Shown here: positions 34,538 through 44,136 of the stretch, one piece after another | Numbering within the stretch: the stretch's first letter is position 1 | Layout of the letters: every line of letters begins with the position of its first letter | NCBI GenBank assembly: GCA_001603165.1 | Contig: LVBN01000016.1 | Span: forward strand, 25,028 to 89,027 | Direction: 5' to 3' | Source of the DNA: Spirochaetales bacterium Spiro_12 | GTDB lineage: Bacteria; Spirochaetota; Spirochaetia; Treponematales; Rectinemataceae | Length of the DNA stretch: 64,000 nucleotides | The notes under the pieces: generated by a model | Database searches by the model: none | Told to the model about the DNA's origin: nothing | The model's input: only the letters and a program-made list of their open reading frames with translations | Position numbers and translations under genes: made by a program

Positions 34538-36679
34538 ATGATCGGAAAACCTCGTCGAATTGTTCCAGTTTTGCTGTTCCTCCTGGCCGCGGCTCCCATC
34601 GTCTGGGCAGCCGGGACGGCGGAACCCGAACTCGGCTCCCGTATGACCCTCCTGGTGCTCCAGCTCGCGGCGATCGTTTTCGCGGTCCGGGCGGGCGGCA
34701 GCTTAGCCCAAAAACTCAAACTACCCTCGGTGGTCGGCGAACTCATCGCCGGTATCGTCCTCGGGCCCTATGCCCTGGGGACCCTCCCGCTGCCCGGCTT
34801 GCCCGAAGGGCTCTTTCCCCTGGCCAAAGGCTTCGCCGTCAGTCCGGAACTCTACGCCCTTTCCACCGTCGCGTCCATAATCCTCCTCTTCTCCTCCGGG
34901 CTGGAGACGGACATCAACATGCTCCTGCGCTATTCTTTCGCAGGCTCCATCATAGGCCTGGGGGGAGTAATCGCTTCCTTCGGGCTGGGCGCCGGCCTGG
35001 GAGTCCTCCTTACCGGCCAGTCTTTCTTTTCGGCCCCTTCCCTTTTCCTGGGCATCATGAGCACCGCCACATCGGTGGGTATAACCGCGCGCATCCTCTC
35101 GGACAGAAAAAAAATGGATTCCCCGGAAGGGGTGAGCATACTCGCCGCCGCGGTTTTCGACGATGTCCTGGGCATTGTAATCCTCGCTGTAGTCATGGGA
35201 ATAGTCTCGGCCATCGGCGGCACGGGCAAAGGACTCTCCCAACTGGCCGTCCTGGGAATAGCGGTGAAAGCCTTCGGAATCTGGCTGGGCTTCACCGCCC
35301 TGGGCCTCGTCTTCGGCAAAAGGCTTTCGGAATTCCTCAAAAAACTGGGAAGCGAAACCCATTATCCCGCCTTAGCCTTCGGCCTGGCCCTGCTCCTGGC
35401 CGGATTCTTCGAAACCCAGGGTTTGGCCATGATCATCGGCGCCTATATAGTGGGAATAAGTCTTTCGCGCAGCGATATCGCTTTTCTGATCCAGGATAAG
35501 ATAAAGCCCTTGTACGATTTTTTCGTGCCTATCTTTTTCGCCACAATGGGTATGCTGGTCGATATCAGACTCCTCCTGGACCCCCGGGTCCTCGGCTTCG
35601 GCCTGGCGTACACAGCCGCGGCCATTTTCGCCAAGGCACTGGGCTGCGGGCTTCCCTCGCTCTTCCTGGGATTCAACATGAAAGGAGCGATCAGAATCGG
35701 CATGGGCATGGTTCCCCGCGGCGAGGTGGCCCTTATCGTCGCCGGCATAGGCCTCGCGGGGGGCATACTTGAATCCTCCATTTTCGGCGTCGCGGTACTC
35801 ATGATTCTTGTCACGACCCTCCTCGCCCCTCCCCTTTTCAACCAGGCCATAGCCCGTCCGGGAGAAGGCACGAGAAAACCTGTCAAAGGTTCCAGCACGG
35901 ACAGTTTCAGCGTCGCTTTTCCCTCCAGCGAAATACTCGAACTTGTATCGTCCGGTTTTTTACGGGAAATGCAGCGGGAAGGGTTCTTCGTCCAGCTTAT
36001 GAGCATCCGGGACGAGATCAGCCACATCCGCAAAGGGGATATATCGATCTCTCTAGCAAAAGAAGGAAGCTCCCTTCGCCTGGAGAGCGCTCCCGAGGAT
36101 ATTCCCTTCGCCAAGGCAGCCCTTCATGAAATCCTTGTGGCGTTGGACGCGGATTTCGACAAGCTGAAGGAAAGCCAGGACCCCGAGAAGCTCCGCAGCG
36201 ATTTGCACGTGGCAGAAGGGCGCAGGGACCCGGGATTCCGGAGGGCATTGAGCCCTGACTGCGTCAGCGTGGGCTTGAAGGGCGAATCCAAGGAAAAGGT
36301 GATCGCCGAACTTGTGGACCTCTTGGATAAAGCCGGGAAGATAAAGAACAAGGAACTTCTGTTGAAGGACCTGATGGAGCGGGAGGCGCGCATGAGCACG
36401 GGCATGGAGCACGGCATCGCCCTTCCTCATGCCCGGAGCCTGGGAGTGAGCAAAGCGGTGATCGCCATAGGGATACATAAGGAGGGGGTGGATTTCGGCA
36501 CGATCGATGGTTCGCCGGGAAGGATTATCGCGCTTATCGCCAGCCCCGCCGACGATACGGCCCCCCATATGCAAGCCCTGGCCAGCCTAGGAGCGGTCCT
36601 CGGCGACGAGACGCGGAGGACTAAACTCCTTGCCGCGGAAAACGACGCCGAGGCCTACGAGCTTTTGGTGGCCAAATAG
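34538..36679 (+). CDS. CPA2 cation:proton antiporter fused to a PTS EIIA-type domain
   Basis: A 713-residue protein. A first hydrophobic segment or signal (VLLFLLAAAPIVWAAG) precedes a KefB/NapA-like core of about 12 membrane helices (LPSVVGELIAGIVLGPYALG, STATSVGITARIL, AAAVFDDVLGIVILAVVMG), with the family Asp in VFDD. After residue about 450, a soluble part has a middle region of unknown fold and a C-terminal fructose/mannitol-type EIIA domain (KNKELLLKDLMEREARMSTG, GIALPHARS) whose His 631 is the expected phosphoacceptor. This suggests ion efflux controlled by the PTS phosphorylation state. ATG 34538 is chosen on promoter position. It overlaps the DMT gene 3' end by 25 bases. Confidence 0.8.
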   Translation: MIGKPRRIVPVLLFLLAAAPIVWAAGTAEPELGSRMTLLVLQLAAIVFAVRAGGSLAQKLKLPSVVGELIAGIVLGPYALGTLPLPGLPEGLFPLAKGFAVSPELYALSTVASIILLFSSGLETDINMLLRYSFAGSIIGLGGVIASFGLGAGLGVLLTGQSFFSAPSLFLGIMSTATSVGITARILSDRKKMDSPEGVSILAAAVFDDVLGIVILAVVMGIVSAIGGTGKGLSQLAVLGIAVKAFGIWLGFTALGLVFGKRLSEFLKKLGSETHYPALAFGLALLLAGFFETQGLAMIIGAYIVGISLSRSDIAFLIQDKIKPLYDFFVPIFFATMGMLVDIRLLLDPRVLGFGLAYTAAAIFAKALGCGLPSLFLGFNMKGAIRIGMGMVPRGEVALIVAGIGLAGGILESSIFGVAVLMILVTTLLAPPLFNQAIARPGEGTRKPVKGSSTDSFSVAFPSSEILELVSSGFLREMQREGFFVQLMSIRDEISHIRKGDISISLAKEGSSLRLESAPEDIPFAKAALHEILVALDADFDKLKESQDPEKLRSDLHVAEGRRDPGFRRALSPDCVSVGLKGESKEKVIAELVDLLDKAGKIKNKELLLKDLMEREARMSTGMEHGIALPHARSLGVSKAVIAIGIHKEGVDFGTIDGSPGRIIALIASPADDTAPHMQALASLGAVLGDETRRTKLLAAENDAEAYELLVAK

Positions 36680-37524
36680 ACACCTATCACCGTCGCGGCC
36701 CCTCCCGCCAGCTGGGGGGGCGCAAGCCGCTCGCCCAGCACGATAAAGGATGCCACGACGGAAACCACGGGGATCAGATTTATGAAAACACTCGAGCGGC
36801 TTGCGCCCAGCTTGTCCAGGACCATCACCCACAACCAATAACCCACCGCCGAGGCCAGAACGCCCAGGAAGACCACGTTCAAAAGCACCGGAGTCGATAC
36901 CCGCACGAAGCCCTGCCCCTCAAGCATTGCGAAAGGGACGCAGCCGAGCATGCCGAAGAAAATCTGCCAAAAGGTAACACAGAGAATCGGATATTTTAAG
37001 CCCAGCGGCTTGGTCAAAAAGGTATAACTCACCCAGGATACGGCGGCTCCGATCATGAAGAGGTAGCCCCCGGAGGAGGAAGATGCCGAATCGGATTCGG
37101 CGACCATTACCGCAACACCGCCGAAGGAGAGAAGAATGCCGAGAATGACCGTCTTGCTCACCCGTATGCGGTAAAAAACCATATCGACCAGCAGGGTGAG
37201 TACCGGGATTGTTCCCACGATGATCGAGGACTCCGAAGCCGACAGCCGCATGATCCCATTGTTTTCGAAAAAAAAGTAAAGCGTCACCCCGATGAATCCG
37301 CTGGCAAAGAGGAGGGGAAGGTCCCTGGCCCTCACCGATAAGGAGGTTCTGCGGATCAGGACTATCAGGGGCAGCACGGCGCTGGCGATGACAAACCGCG
37401 AAAGGGCGAGGGTCATGGGCCTGAGCTCAACCACCGCCACCTTTATCGATAAAAAGGTGAGTCCCCATATGAATGCCACGCCGACGCCCAGGACGGCTTC
37501 GGCTCCCAGTTTATGCCTGCCCAT
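36655..37524 (-). CDS. DMT-superfamily (EamA) permease
   Basis: A 289-residue membrane protein with ten hydrophobic segments and the duplicated EamA architecture (GVAFIWGLTFLSIKVAV in the first half, GAAVSWVSYTFLTKPLG in the second). Probable metabolite exporter. ATG 37524 fits the first helix; upstream in-frame codons would extend into hutH. It shares its -35 region with hutH and ends inside the last 25 bases of the antiporter gene on the opposite strand. Confidence 0.8.
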   Translation of the reverse strand: MGRHKLGAEAVLGVGVAFIWGLTFLSIKVAVVELRPMTLALSRFVIASAVLPLIVLIRRTSLSVRARDLPLLFASGFIGVTLYFFFENNGIMRLSASESSIIVGTIPVLTLLVDMVFYRIRVSKTVILGILLSFGGVAVMVAESDSASSSSGGYLFMIGAAVSWVSYTFLTKPLGLKYPILCVTFWQIFFGMLGCVPFAMLEGQGFVRVSTPVLLNVVFLGVLASAVGYWLWVMVLDKLGASRSSVFINLIPVVSVVASFIVLGERLAPPQLAGGAATVIGVYLATKSS

Positions 37525-37532
37525 GGCGCTAC

Positions 37533-37561
37533 TGTATATCCTTATGCGCCCGCCCTGTCCA
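37533..37561 (-). promoter_or_regulatory. Candidate leaderless promoter of the DMT permease gene
   Basis: On the minus strand TGGACA, 17-base spacer, TATACA, then 8 bases to ATG 37524. Its -35 is the complement of the hutH -35. Confidence 0.5.
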
Positions 37562-37584
37562 TACCGGCGATCGCTTACTATACT
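37556..37584 (+). promoter_or_regulatory. Candidate leaderless promoter of hutH
   Basis: TGTCCA, 17-base spacer, TATACT, then 6 bases to ATG 37591. Shares its -35 hexamer with the divergent promoter. Confidence 0.45.
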
Positions 37585-37590
37585 ATGGCC

Positions 37591-39225
37591 ATGGACGAAT
37601 ACCGCCTCGATGGCTCCTCCCTCGATTTGGACAAGCTCTTCTCCATAACCCAGGGCGAATGCAGGGTCTTGCTGGACGAGGGGGCCGTGCGACGCATGAG
37701 ATCCTCCCGTTCGGTGGTGGAGGCCTGCGTCGAGGAAAGGCTGGTACGCTACGGCATCACCACAGGCTTCGGCAAATTCTGCGATATCGTCATCTCCCGG
37801 GAAGACAACGCGACCCTTCAAAGGAATCTCATCATGAGTCATGCCTGCGGACAGGGCCAACCACTACCGGGGGAAACGGTCCGGGCTGTCATGGCGCTCA
37901 GGGCCAACGCCCTTGCGGTGGGCAATTCGGGCATACGGCCCGAGGTCGTGCAGCTGCTGCTGGCCATGCTCAATGCCGGGGTTTTGCCGGTAATACCGGA
38001 AAAGGGTTCGCTCGGCGCTTCGGGAGACCTGGCTCCCCTGGCCCATATGGCTCTTCCCCTCATCGGGCTGGGCGAAGTTATTTACCAGAATGAACGAATG
38101 GATGCCCGCAAGGCCCTCAGCCTGGCCGGCTTGAAGCCCCTGGTGCTTCAGGCCAAGGAAGGACTCGCCCTGATCAACGGAACCCAGGTGATGACCGCTG
38201 TGGGAGCCCTGGCTCTTCACAAAGCCTGGGATCTCTACCGAAGCCTCTGCCTGGCTTCTGCTCTGAGTTTCCAAGCCCTCAAGGGCATCGTGGATGCCTT
38301 CGACCCAAGGGTACAGCAGCTACGCCGCCAACGAGGCCAGATCCGCTGCGCCGCCCAGATGAGACAGCTTCTGGAAGGTTCTTCCCTCGTCAGCCGGCAG
38401 GGCGAGCTGCGCGTCCAGGACGCCTATGCCCTTCGCTGCATTCCCCAGGTTCACGGCGCCAGCCTGGATGCCCTGGAATATGTTACAGGAGTTCTGGAAG
38501 CCGAGCTCAACGCGGTCACGGACAATCCCCTCATCTTTCCCCGGCTGTCCGGCGGAGACTCTTCCGAAACCTCAGGCCCCGGCGAAGCCGCCAGCCCGGC
38601 GATCCCCACATTCAGGGAAGATCCCGGCGATATAATCTCCGGCGGCAATTTCCACGGCCAGCCCCTGGCCCTGGTCATGGACTTTCTCGGCATAGCCACC
38701 GCCGAGCTGGCGGACATCAGCGAACGGCGGATCGAACGCTTGGTCAATCCGGCCCTTTCCGAAGGGCTCCCCGCCTTTCTCACCAGTTCCGGGGGCATCA
38801 ATTCTGGATTTATGATCGTGCAATACGCCGCGGCCGCATTGGTTTCGGAGAACAAAAGCCTCGCCCACCCCGCCAGCGTCGACTCCATTCCCTCCAGCGC
38901 GAATCAGGAAGACCACGTTTCCATGGGCACCATAGCGGCGCGTAAAGCGGCGACCATCGTCGAAAACGCCCAGCGCGTCGCGGCCATGGAGCTGGCGGCG
39001 GCCTGCCAAGCCCTGGACCTGAGGGCGATTCAACTGGGCCTTCCTTCAATCGAGCCTCTGCTGTCGCCCCGCAGCGCCCCGGCCTACAGGCTCGTACGCT
39101 CGGTTATGGATCGCCTGGACGGCGACAGGGTGATGTACCCCGACCTCGATTCGGTCTACGGGCTTATTGGCGCGATAAGCCGCGAAGCCGCCCGGGCGAT
39201 CGAGGACCAGGCCCCCTTGGATTGA
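37591..39225 (+). CDS. hutH: Histidine ammonia-lyase (HAL/PAL family)
   Basis: Deaminates histidine to urocanate, the first step of histidine breakdown. The 544 residues carry the MIO-forming Ala-Ser-Gly in GSLGASGDLAPLAHM, the active-site YGITTGFGKF, GNSGIRPE and NPLIF, GGNFHGQPLA, SSANQEDHVSMGT. About 28 residues rich in Gly, Ser, Glu and Pro are inserted between NPLIF and GGNFHG, which are closer together in usual HutH. ATG 37591 is chosen because the TATACT hexamer leaves 6 bases to it; ATG 37585 is an alternative. A PEPCK-like gene and hutI follow on the same strand. Other MIO lyases cannot be excluded but hutI favours histidine. Confidence 0.85.
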   Translation: MDEYRLDGSSLDLDKLFSITQGECRVLLDEGAVRRMRSSRSVVEACVEERLVRYGITTGFGKFCDIVISREDNATLQRNLIMSHACGQGQPLPGETVRAVMALRANALAVGNSGIRPEVVQLLLAMLNAGVLPVIPEKGSLGASGDLAPLAHMALPLIGLGEVIYQNERMDARKALSLAGLKPLVLQAKEGLALINGTQVMTAVGALALHKAWDLYRSLCLASALSFQALKGIVDAFDPRVQQLRRQRGQIRCAAQMRQLLEGSSLVSRQGELRVQDAYALRCIPQVHGASLDALEYVTGVLEAELNAVTDNPLIFPRLSGGDSSETSGPGEAASPAIPTFREDPGDIISGGNFHGQPLALVMDFLGIATAELADISERRIERLVNPALSEGLPAFLTSSGGINSGFMIVQYAAAALVSENKSLAHPASVDSIPSSANQEDHVSMGTIAARKAATIVENAQRVAAMELAAACQALDLRAIQLGLPSIEPLLSPRSAPAYRLVRSVMDRLDGDRVMYPDLDSVYGLIGAISREAARAIEDQAPLD

Positions 39226-39349
39226 TCCGGTCGGCCGGAACGATGGGCCTGTCCGGCGATCGGCGGCCTGTCGGCCTTAATCGTCAGTACGCCGGGATGA
39301 CCGTTGATTCCAGAGGAATTGTTTGACACAGTACCCACGAGGAGTTCCT

Positions 39350-42300
39350 ATGGCGGTGAAAAGAGATTTCGGACTTGGGATGGAGCGGGCGTCGAAACCT
39401 GAGCGCAGCAAGCTGATCGCCTATATCAACATAAGGCTGGCGAGCCTCGGCCTGCCTATTTACTCCAAGGAAGGCACGGGCTTCGTGGACCTGGCTTCGG
39501 ACATGCTGGAAAATTTCCGGCAGAAGGACAGAATACTCGCTGGACATCTCGCGCCGGCGGACAGGCGCATCCAGGATTTTCTCGATTCTTACCTGGGCGA
39601 TATTCACGATCTGCCCACGCCGCGGCTGCCGTCCAAGACCCTCGTGCTCGACCGCTACGGGATGGCCCGGGAATTATCCCTGCCACCCGAGGGTCACAGC
39701 CACGCGTCCCCCACCCTCACCTCTTATCGTATCAAAAACGGAGTGCTCCATAACCCCGGCAGCGACAAGCGGACCACCGAAGGCGTTTTCCATATCGCCG
39801 AGGGGGGGCTCCCGGTGCCTCCCGACAAGAAGGCGGTTCCCAAGATCAGCTTCGCCCGACTTTTACAAGCCGCGCTCAACCCTCCGCCCGAACTCCTCGA
39901 ATTGCCCTTTACCGCCCGGGAAAACGAAAAGGCCAGGACGATGCTTTCCCTTCTCCTGCGCCCCGTGGTAAGGCCCGGAGTACAGGGCTACTGCGACGAG
40001 CGGTCCATGGAAATCCGCTTCTTCGCCCCGGGGTCCCTGGCGGCCAGCCTGGACTTTGCGGAAAGTATCTTCGGCAATTCCGGCGACCCCCTCATTCCGG
40101 AGAACGACGCCACCCTCGACCCCCTGCATTGGACCGGGACAACAGGCTGCGTCATTCTCGCCACCCACCTGGTCGGCCTGACCAAAAAAGAACTGGGGCT
40201 TCCGAGCTGGGACAAGGCCAGCGAGCGGCAGCGCAGGGAAGGCATGTGCTGGAAAGTTGCCTCGGAAAAATACAACGACGGCAAGGCCTTTAAAATTTCC
40301 GCCCGGGACGAACGGGGAGTCATCGTGTCGATCATCGCGGATAATTATTTCGGCTACTCGAAAAAAGAGATAAAAGCCCAGATTTCCTATTCCGCCAACC
40401 TCCTCGGGCTAGCCGAGGAAGAGCACTCCGGCGGCGCCCTGGTATTCCCCGCCTACAACCTCGGCACTCGTTTTGTTCCCGACACGAACCTCAACTCCAA
40501 GGGGCACAGTTACGCCCAGGTTCTGCGACTCATGGGCGACAGACTCCTCCCCCAGGAAGCCGGCTATGCCCGGGACGCCCGCTTTCCCGACATAGTCTAC
40601 CTTCCTGAAAACGCCTATATCTCCCTGGAGGACCAGAAGGCCCACTGGGTACGCGATGGCGTAGAACGCTCGCTGAGGGTCCTTCCCGACGAAGTATACG
40701 TTCACCCCACCGGTTACAGGATTCGTATGGATCGCCACCCCGGCTCCGGAGCCTGGCGTCTTATCGGCAGCACCGCCGAAGGTCTTATCTGCCACAAACC
40801 CTGCACCGTCTCGGGCGGAGGCAAGTCGGAGATCGCCAAACCCATCTCCGACGCCATTACCTATTCCCCCATAACCATTGCCGACTTCCACCAGGACATG
40901 GCGGCGGTAAAGAAAATCATCGACAAGGAGTACGGCAACCGTTTTTTGGACGATAGGGAGAATCATGGAAAGGACGCGAGAAAGATTCTCTCGCCCAAAC
41001 GTTCCCTGGGATCGGTCATCAAACTGCTCACTCCCTCGCCTCTCTATACCGAAGCCTACAACAACTGGCTCAAGCGCCTTCCCGAACGAATCAAAAGTCT
41101 GGTGTTCCTGGTCAAGCGCTTCTACACCCCCGACTGGGGCGAGGAGTGGATGTCCCATTTCTCCGTGGACGTGGTCAACGGCACGACGGGCAATATTCTC
41201 AAATTCGAAAACCGGCCCGTGCTCGGCTCCTACCTCAGAGTCGGCCAGACCCCCGAAGGACTTCGTCGCAGCTTCAAGCTCAGGCAGGATTTCATGCCCG
41301 CCGAAAAGCAGCAATGGGAAGACGATATCACCGCATCCACCGTGGTCCCCGGCGCTTCCCTGCGCAACCTGCCCGAATGGGCTGCCCGGCACCTAAGCCT
41401 TAAGTTCTGCAGCAACGCCGAGGCCAGGTTTTTCCAGCGTCCCGACGACGCGATCATCCGCGGCTACGACAAGCAGACCGAAAAAGACCTGTCCAGGCCG
41501 GATAATTTCCTGAGCAATTTTGAGCCCCTGCCCAGGGAAAAAGCCGAAGAGTTCCTGGAAATGACCGTCCAATTCTCCGAGTATACGGAGGACATGAAGA
41601 ATTTCATAAGCGCCGCCGCGAAGGACCGGGATTTCGAATATTTCGCCGCCCCGGACAAACCCAGAATCGTCAACGGCGCCCCTTCCAAGAATCCCCGGTA
41701 TCTCCAGCTGGATCCCAACTACGTGAATCCCAGGGAGCGCTACCTGGCCGATCTCGGCCCCAGGCTGTACAGGAAGGTGGCGATCGAGGAGACGGTCCTC
41801 CATCCGGTGGGAGCCATCCTGCCCGGGCGGAGGAACAATCCTCCGGACAAAAAGGCGGGGATACGGCCGCTGGCCGTCTACGGGCCGATCCATTACCAGG
41901 AACTGCCCGAACTTTTCATGGACTTTATCTGCTCCCTCACCGGAAAGAGCCCCTCCACCACCGGAGCCGGCAGCGAAGGCGCCCTCACCAAGGGCCCCTT
42001 CAATCCCCTGGTGGCCACCACCGACCTCAACAACGCGCTGCTCTCCTACATACTCACCGGCTATTCCGGCTTTACCACCGCCGCGGGCTATATCGGCCCC
42101 AAGTATAAGGTGGAGCACGACATCTCCCTCATGATGCCCGAACTCTGGTCCCGGCTCAGCCCCGAAGAAAGGGATCCCGCATTTCTCAAGGCGGGAGGAT
42201 ACCTGGAGCAGGTCAAGGACTTTGTCTACCAAGGCAGGTCGATACCAGCCTCCCGACTGGGATGGCGCATCACCCCCCTCTTCGCCGCCACCTACCTGGG

Positions 42301-42820
42301 GCGCATATTCGACACACCCGCGGCGGTCTTCACCGAAGACATGCTCAGGCCCGAACTGCAATCCCTCCCCGATTTCGTCGATGGAATCGAGAACATCGCC
42401 CAGGCTATGGAGCGATCGGCCAAAGCCTACATCGAGGACGGCTCCATAGAAGCGGCCATACCACCCTTGAAAGCCCTGCTCTGGGTGATGGCCACGGGGA
42501 GCTACGAAGGCAGGAGCATCCACGATCCCGAGCTTCGCCGCCTGTTCGACCGGGACCACGTGCTTGGCTCGGACTGGTATGCCCAACGCCTGAGCGCGTA
42601 CCAGGAACGGGAAGTATCTTATCTTAAGCGTTCGGTGGACTTTCTGAGGCAATTCCTGGAGGATGAAACCGAGGATTCCCGCTCGGCGGCGGCCCAGGCT
42701 TCCCGGGAACTGGCCAGGGCAGAGCAGCGGCTGGAGCGTCTGGTCAAAGGCGATTACGCGAAGGTTCTGTTTGGCTCCATCGGCAAGGATCCCCTGTACA
42801 AGGGAGCCCCCGCCGTATGA
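39350..42820 (+). CDS. Very large cytosolic enzyme, probable PPi-type phosphoenolpyruvate carboxykinase
   Basis: A 1156-residue protein with no signal peptide or membrane segment. Size, and the block MDFICSLTGKSPSTTGAGSE followed by GALTKGPFNPLVATTDLNNA, match my recollection of the PPi-dependent PEP carboxykinases described from Propionibacterium and Entamoeba, which interconvert PEP + Pi + CO2 and oxaloacetate + PPi. I cannot verify this by search. It shows no P-loop typical of ATP- or GTP-PEPCK. GAGGAG 5 bases before ATG 39350 supports the start. The final codons overlap hutI by 4 bases (ATGA), so it is translationally coupled to histidine breakdown, although it is not a urocanase by any motif I can see. 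The C-terminus has a coiled-coil-like stretch (SAAAQASRELARAEQRLERL). Confidence 0.5.
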   Translation: MAVKRDFGLGMERASKPERSKLIAYINIRLASLGLPIYSKEGTGFVDLASDMLENFRQKDRILAGHLAPADRRIQDFLDSYLGDIHDLPTPRLPSKTLVLDRYGMARELSLPPEGHSHASPTLTSYRIKNGVLHNPGSDKRTTEGVFHIAEGGLPVPPDKKAVPKISFARLLQAALNPPPELLELPFTARENEKARTMLSLLLRPVVRPGVQGYCDERSMEIRFFAPGSLAASLDFAESIFGNSGDPLIPENDATLDPLHWTGTTGCVILATHLVGLTKKELGLPSWDKASERQRREGMCWKVASEKYNDGKAFKISARDERGVIVSIIADNYFGYSKKEIKAQISYSANLLGLAEEEHSGGALVFPAYNLGTRFVPDTNLNSKGHSYAQVLRLMGDRLLPQEAGYARDARFPDIVYLPENAYISLEDQKAHWVRDGVERSLRVLPDEVYVHPTGYRIRMDRHPGSGAWRLIGSTAEGLICHKPCTVSGGGKSEIAKPISDAITYSPITIADFHQDMAAVKKIIDKEYGNRFLDDRENHGKDARKILSPKRSLGSVIKLLTPSPLYTEAYNNWLKRLPERIKSLVFLVKRFYTPDWGEEWMSHFSVDVVNGTTGNILKFENRPVLGSYLRVGQTPEGLRRSFKLRQDFMPAEKQQWEDDITASTVVPGASLRNLPEWAARHLSLKFCSNAEARFFQRPDDAIIRGYDKQTEKDLSRPDNFLSNFEPLPREKAEEFLEMTVQFSEYTEDMKNFISAAAKDRDFEYFAAPDKPRIVNGAPSKNPRYLQLDPNYVNPRERYLADLGPRLYRKVAIEETVLHPVGAILPGRRNNPPDKKAGIRPLAVYGPIHYQELPELFMDFICSLTGKSPSTTGAGSEGALTKGPFNPLVATTDLNNALLSYILTGYSGFTTAAGYIGPKYKVEHDISLMMPELWSRLSPEERDPAFLKAGGYLEQVKDFVYQGRSIPASRLGWRITPLFAATYLGRIFDTPAAVFTEDMLRPELQSLPDFVDGIENIAQAMERSAKAYIEDGSIEAAIPPLKALLWVMATGSYEGRSIHDPELRRLFDRDHVLGSDWYAQRLSAYQEREVSYLKRSVDFLRQFLEDETEDSRSAAAQASRELARAEQRLERLVKGDYAKVLFGSIGKDPLYKGAPAV

Positions 42821-44082
42821 AGGGCGATCTTTTCATCGTCAATATAGGCCAGATCGCCACCGCCTCGGGTAAGAAAGCCCTCAGGGGACCCGACATGGGC
42901 CGTCTCCTGGTGACACAGAACGGGGCTATCCTCGTGGAGAAAGGAATTATCAGCTATGCGGGCGTCCAGGAAGGCCCGGACTACGAGGCGGCCCTTAAAA
43001 AGGCCCGGGCCGGCGCCTATCCGCTTCTGGACGCCGCAGGCAAGGCCTGCGTGCCCGGTTTTGTGGACTGTCATACCCACTTTCTTTTCGCGGGTTTCAG
43101 GGCCGAGGAATTTTTCTGGCGCGCCCAGGGCTTGTCTTATATGGAAATCCATCGCCGGGGCGGAGGCATTGGCAAGACCGCCAAGGCCACCCGGGAGGCT
43201 TCCTTCGAAAACTTACTAAGCTCAGGCGGCGCCAGGCTCTCGTCCATGCTCGCCCAGGGAATCACCACCGTGGAAGGCAAGTCCGGCTACGGCCTGGACC
43301 GTACGACGGAACTGCGCCAGCTGCAGGCCATGGCCGCCCTGGACGCCATGCAACCCGTGGATATTGTCCGGACCTTTATGGGCGCCCACTCCCTTCCGCC
43401 GGAATTCTCGGGAAGACCCGGGGAGTATATCGACTTTATCATAGCCGAAGTCCTTCCCGAGGTGGCGAGGGAAAAAATGGCCGAGTTCGCCGACATATTC
43501 TGCGAAAAGGCTATCTTCGAGCTCGAAGACTCGCGACGCTACCTCGAAGCCGCGAAAGCCCTCGGCCTGGGCTTGAAAATCCACGCCGACGAAATTGAAG
43601 CCTTAGGCGGCGCCGGCCTCGCCGCCTCGGTCGGCGCGGTGAGCGCCGAGCATCTTCTCAAGGCAAGCGCGCAAGACCTCGCCGCCATGGCCGCCGCCGG
43701 CGTCATCGCCGTCTGTCTTCCCCTCACAGCCTTCGTTCTCAAAGAACCATACGCCAACGCCCGCGGCATGATCGACAAGGGGCTCGCCGTCGCCCTCGCC
43801 TCCGACCTGAACCCCGGCTCCTGCTACAGCCAGTCCATACCCCTCATCTTCGCCATCGCCGTGCTCTACATGGGCCTGAGCTTCGCCGAAACCCTCTGCG
43901 CCCTCACCTTGAACGGGGCCGCCGCCCTCGGCAGGGCCGACAGGACAGGCTCCATCGAGCCGGGCAAGCTCGGCGACATCCTCATACTCGACGCCCCCGA
44001 GGCTTCCCATCTGGCCTATAACAGTGGAATGAACCTCGTGGTGAATACGGTGAAAAACGGAGTGCTGGTCTACCCCAGATGA
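42817..44082 (+). CDS. hutI: Imidazolonepropionase
   Basis: Hydrolyses imidazolone-5-propionate to N-formimino-glutamate in the cytosol. The 421 residues belong to the amidohydrolase fold: metal-binding VDCHTHFLFAG, EGKSGYGLD, FMGAHSLPPEF, LGLKIHADEIE, GAVSAEHL and the catalytic Asp in ASDLNPGSCYSQS. ATG 42817 overlaps the preceding stop. No urocanase (hutU) or formiminoglutamate hydrolase gene is in the window, so other pathway genes must be elsewhere if the pathway is complete. Confidence 0.9.
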   Translation: MKGDLFIVNIGQIATASGKKALRGPDMGRLLVTQNGAILVEKGIISYAGVQEGPDYEAALKKARAGAYPLLDAAGKACVPGFVDCHTHFLFAGFRAEEFFWRAQGLSYMEIHRRGGGIGKTAKATREASFENLLSSGGARLSSMLAQGITTVEGKSGYGLDRTTELRQLQAMAALDAMQPVDIVRTFMGAHSLPPEFSGRPGEYIDFIIAEVLPEVAREKMAEFADIFCEKAIFELEDSRRYLEAAKALGLGLKIHADEIEALGGAGLAASVGAVSAEHLLKASAQDLAAMAAAGVIAVCLPLTAFVLKEPYANARGMIDKGLAVALASDLNPGSCYSQSIPLIFAIAVLYMGLSFAETLCALTLNGAAALGRADRTGSIEPGKLGDILILDAPEASHLAYNSGMNLVVNTVKNGVLVYPR

Positions 44083-44136
44083 TCGAACACCGCTTGTCCG
44101 GCCACCCTCGACGCTTGGGCCACAATCTTCGATGCG

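Noticed and set aside
41393-42652. Long minus-strand frame opposite the PEPCK-like gene
   Set aside because: Composition typical of an antisense shadow; no domain, and the plus-strand gene is coupled to hutI.
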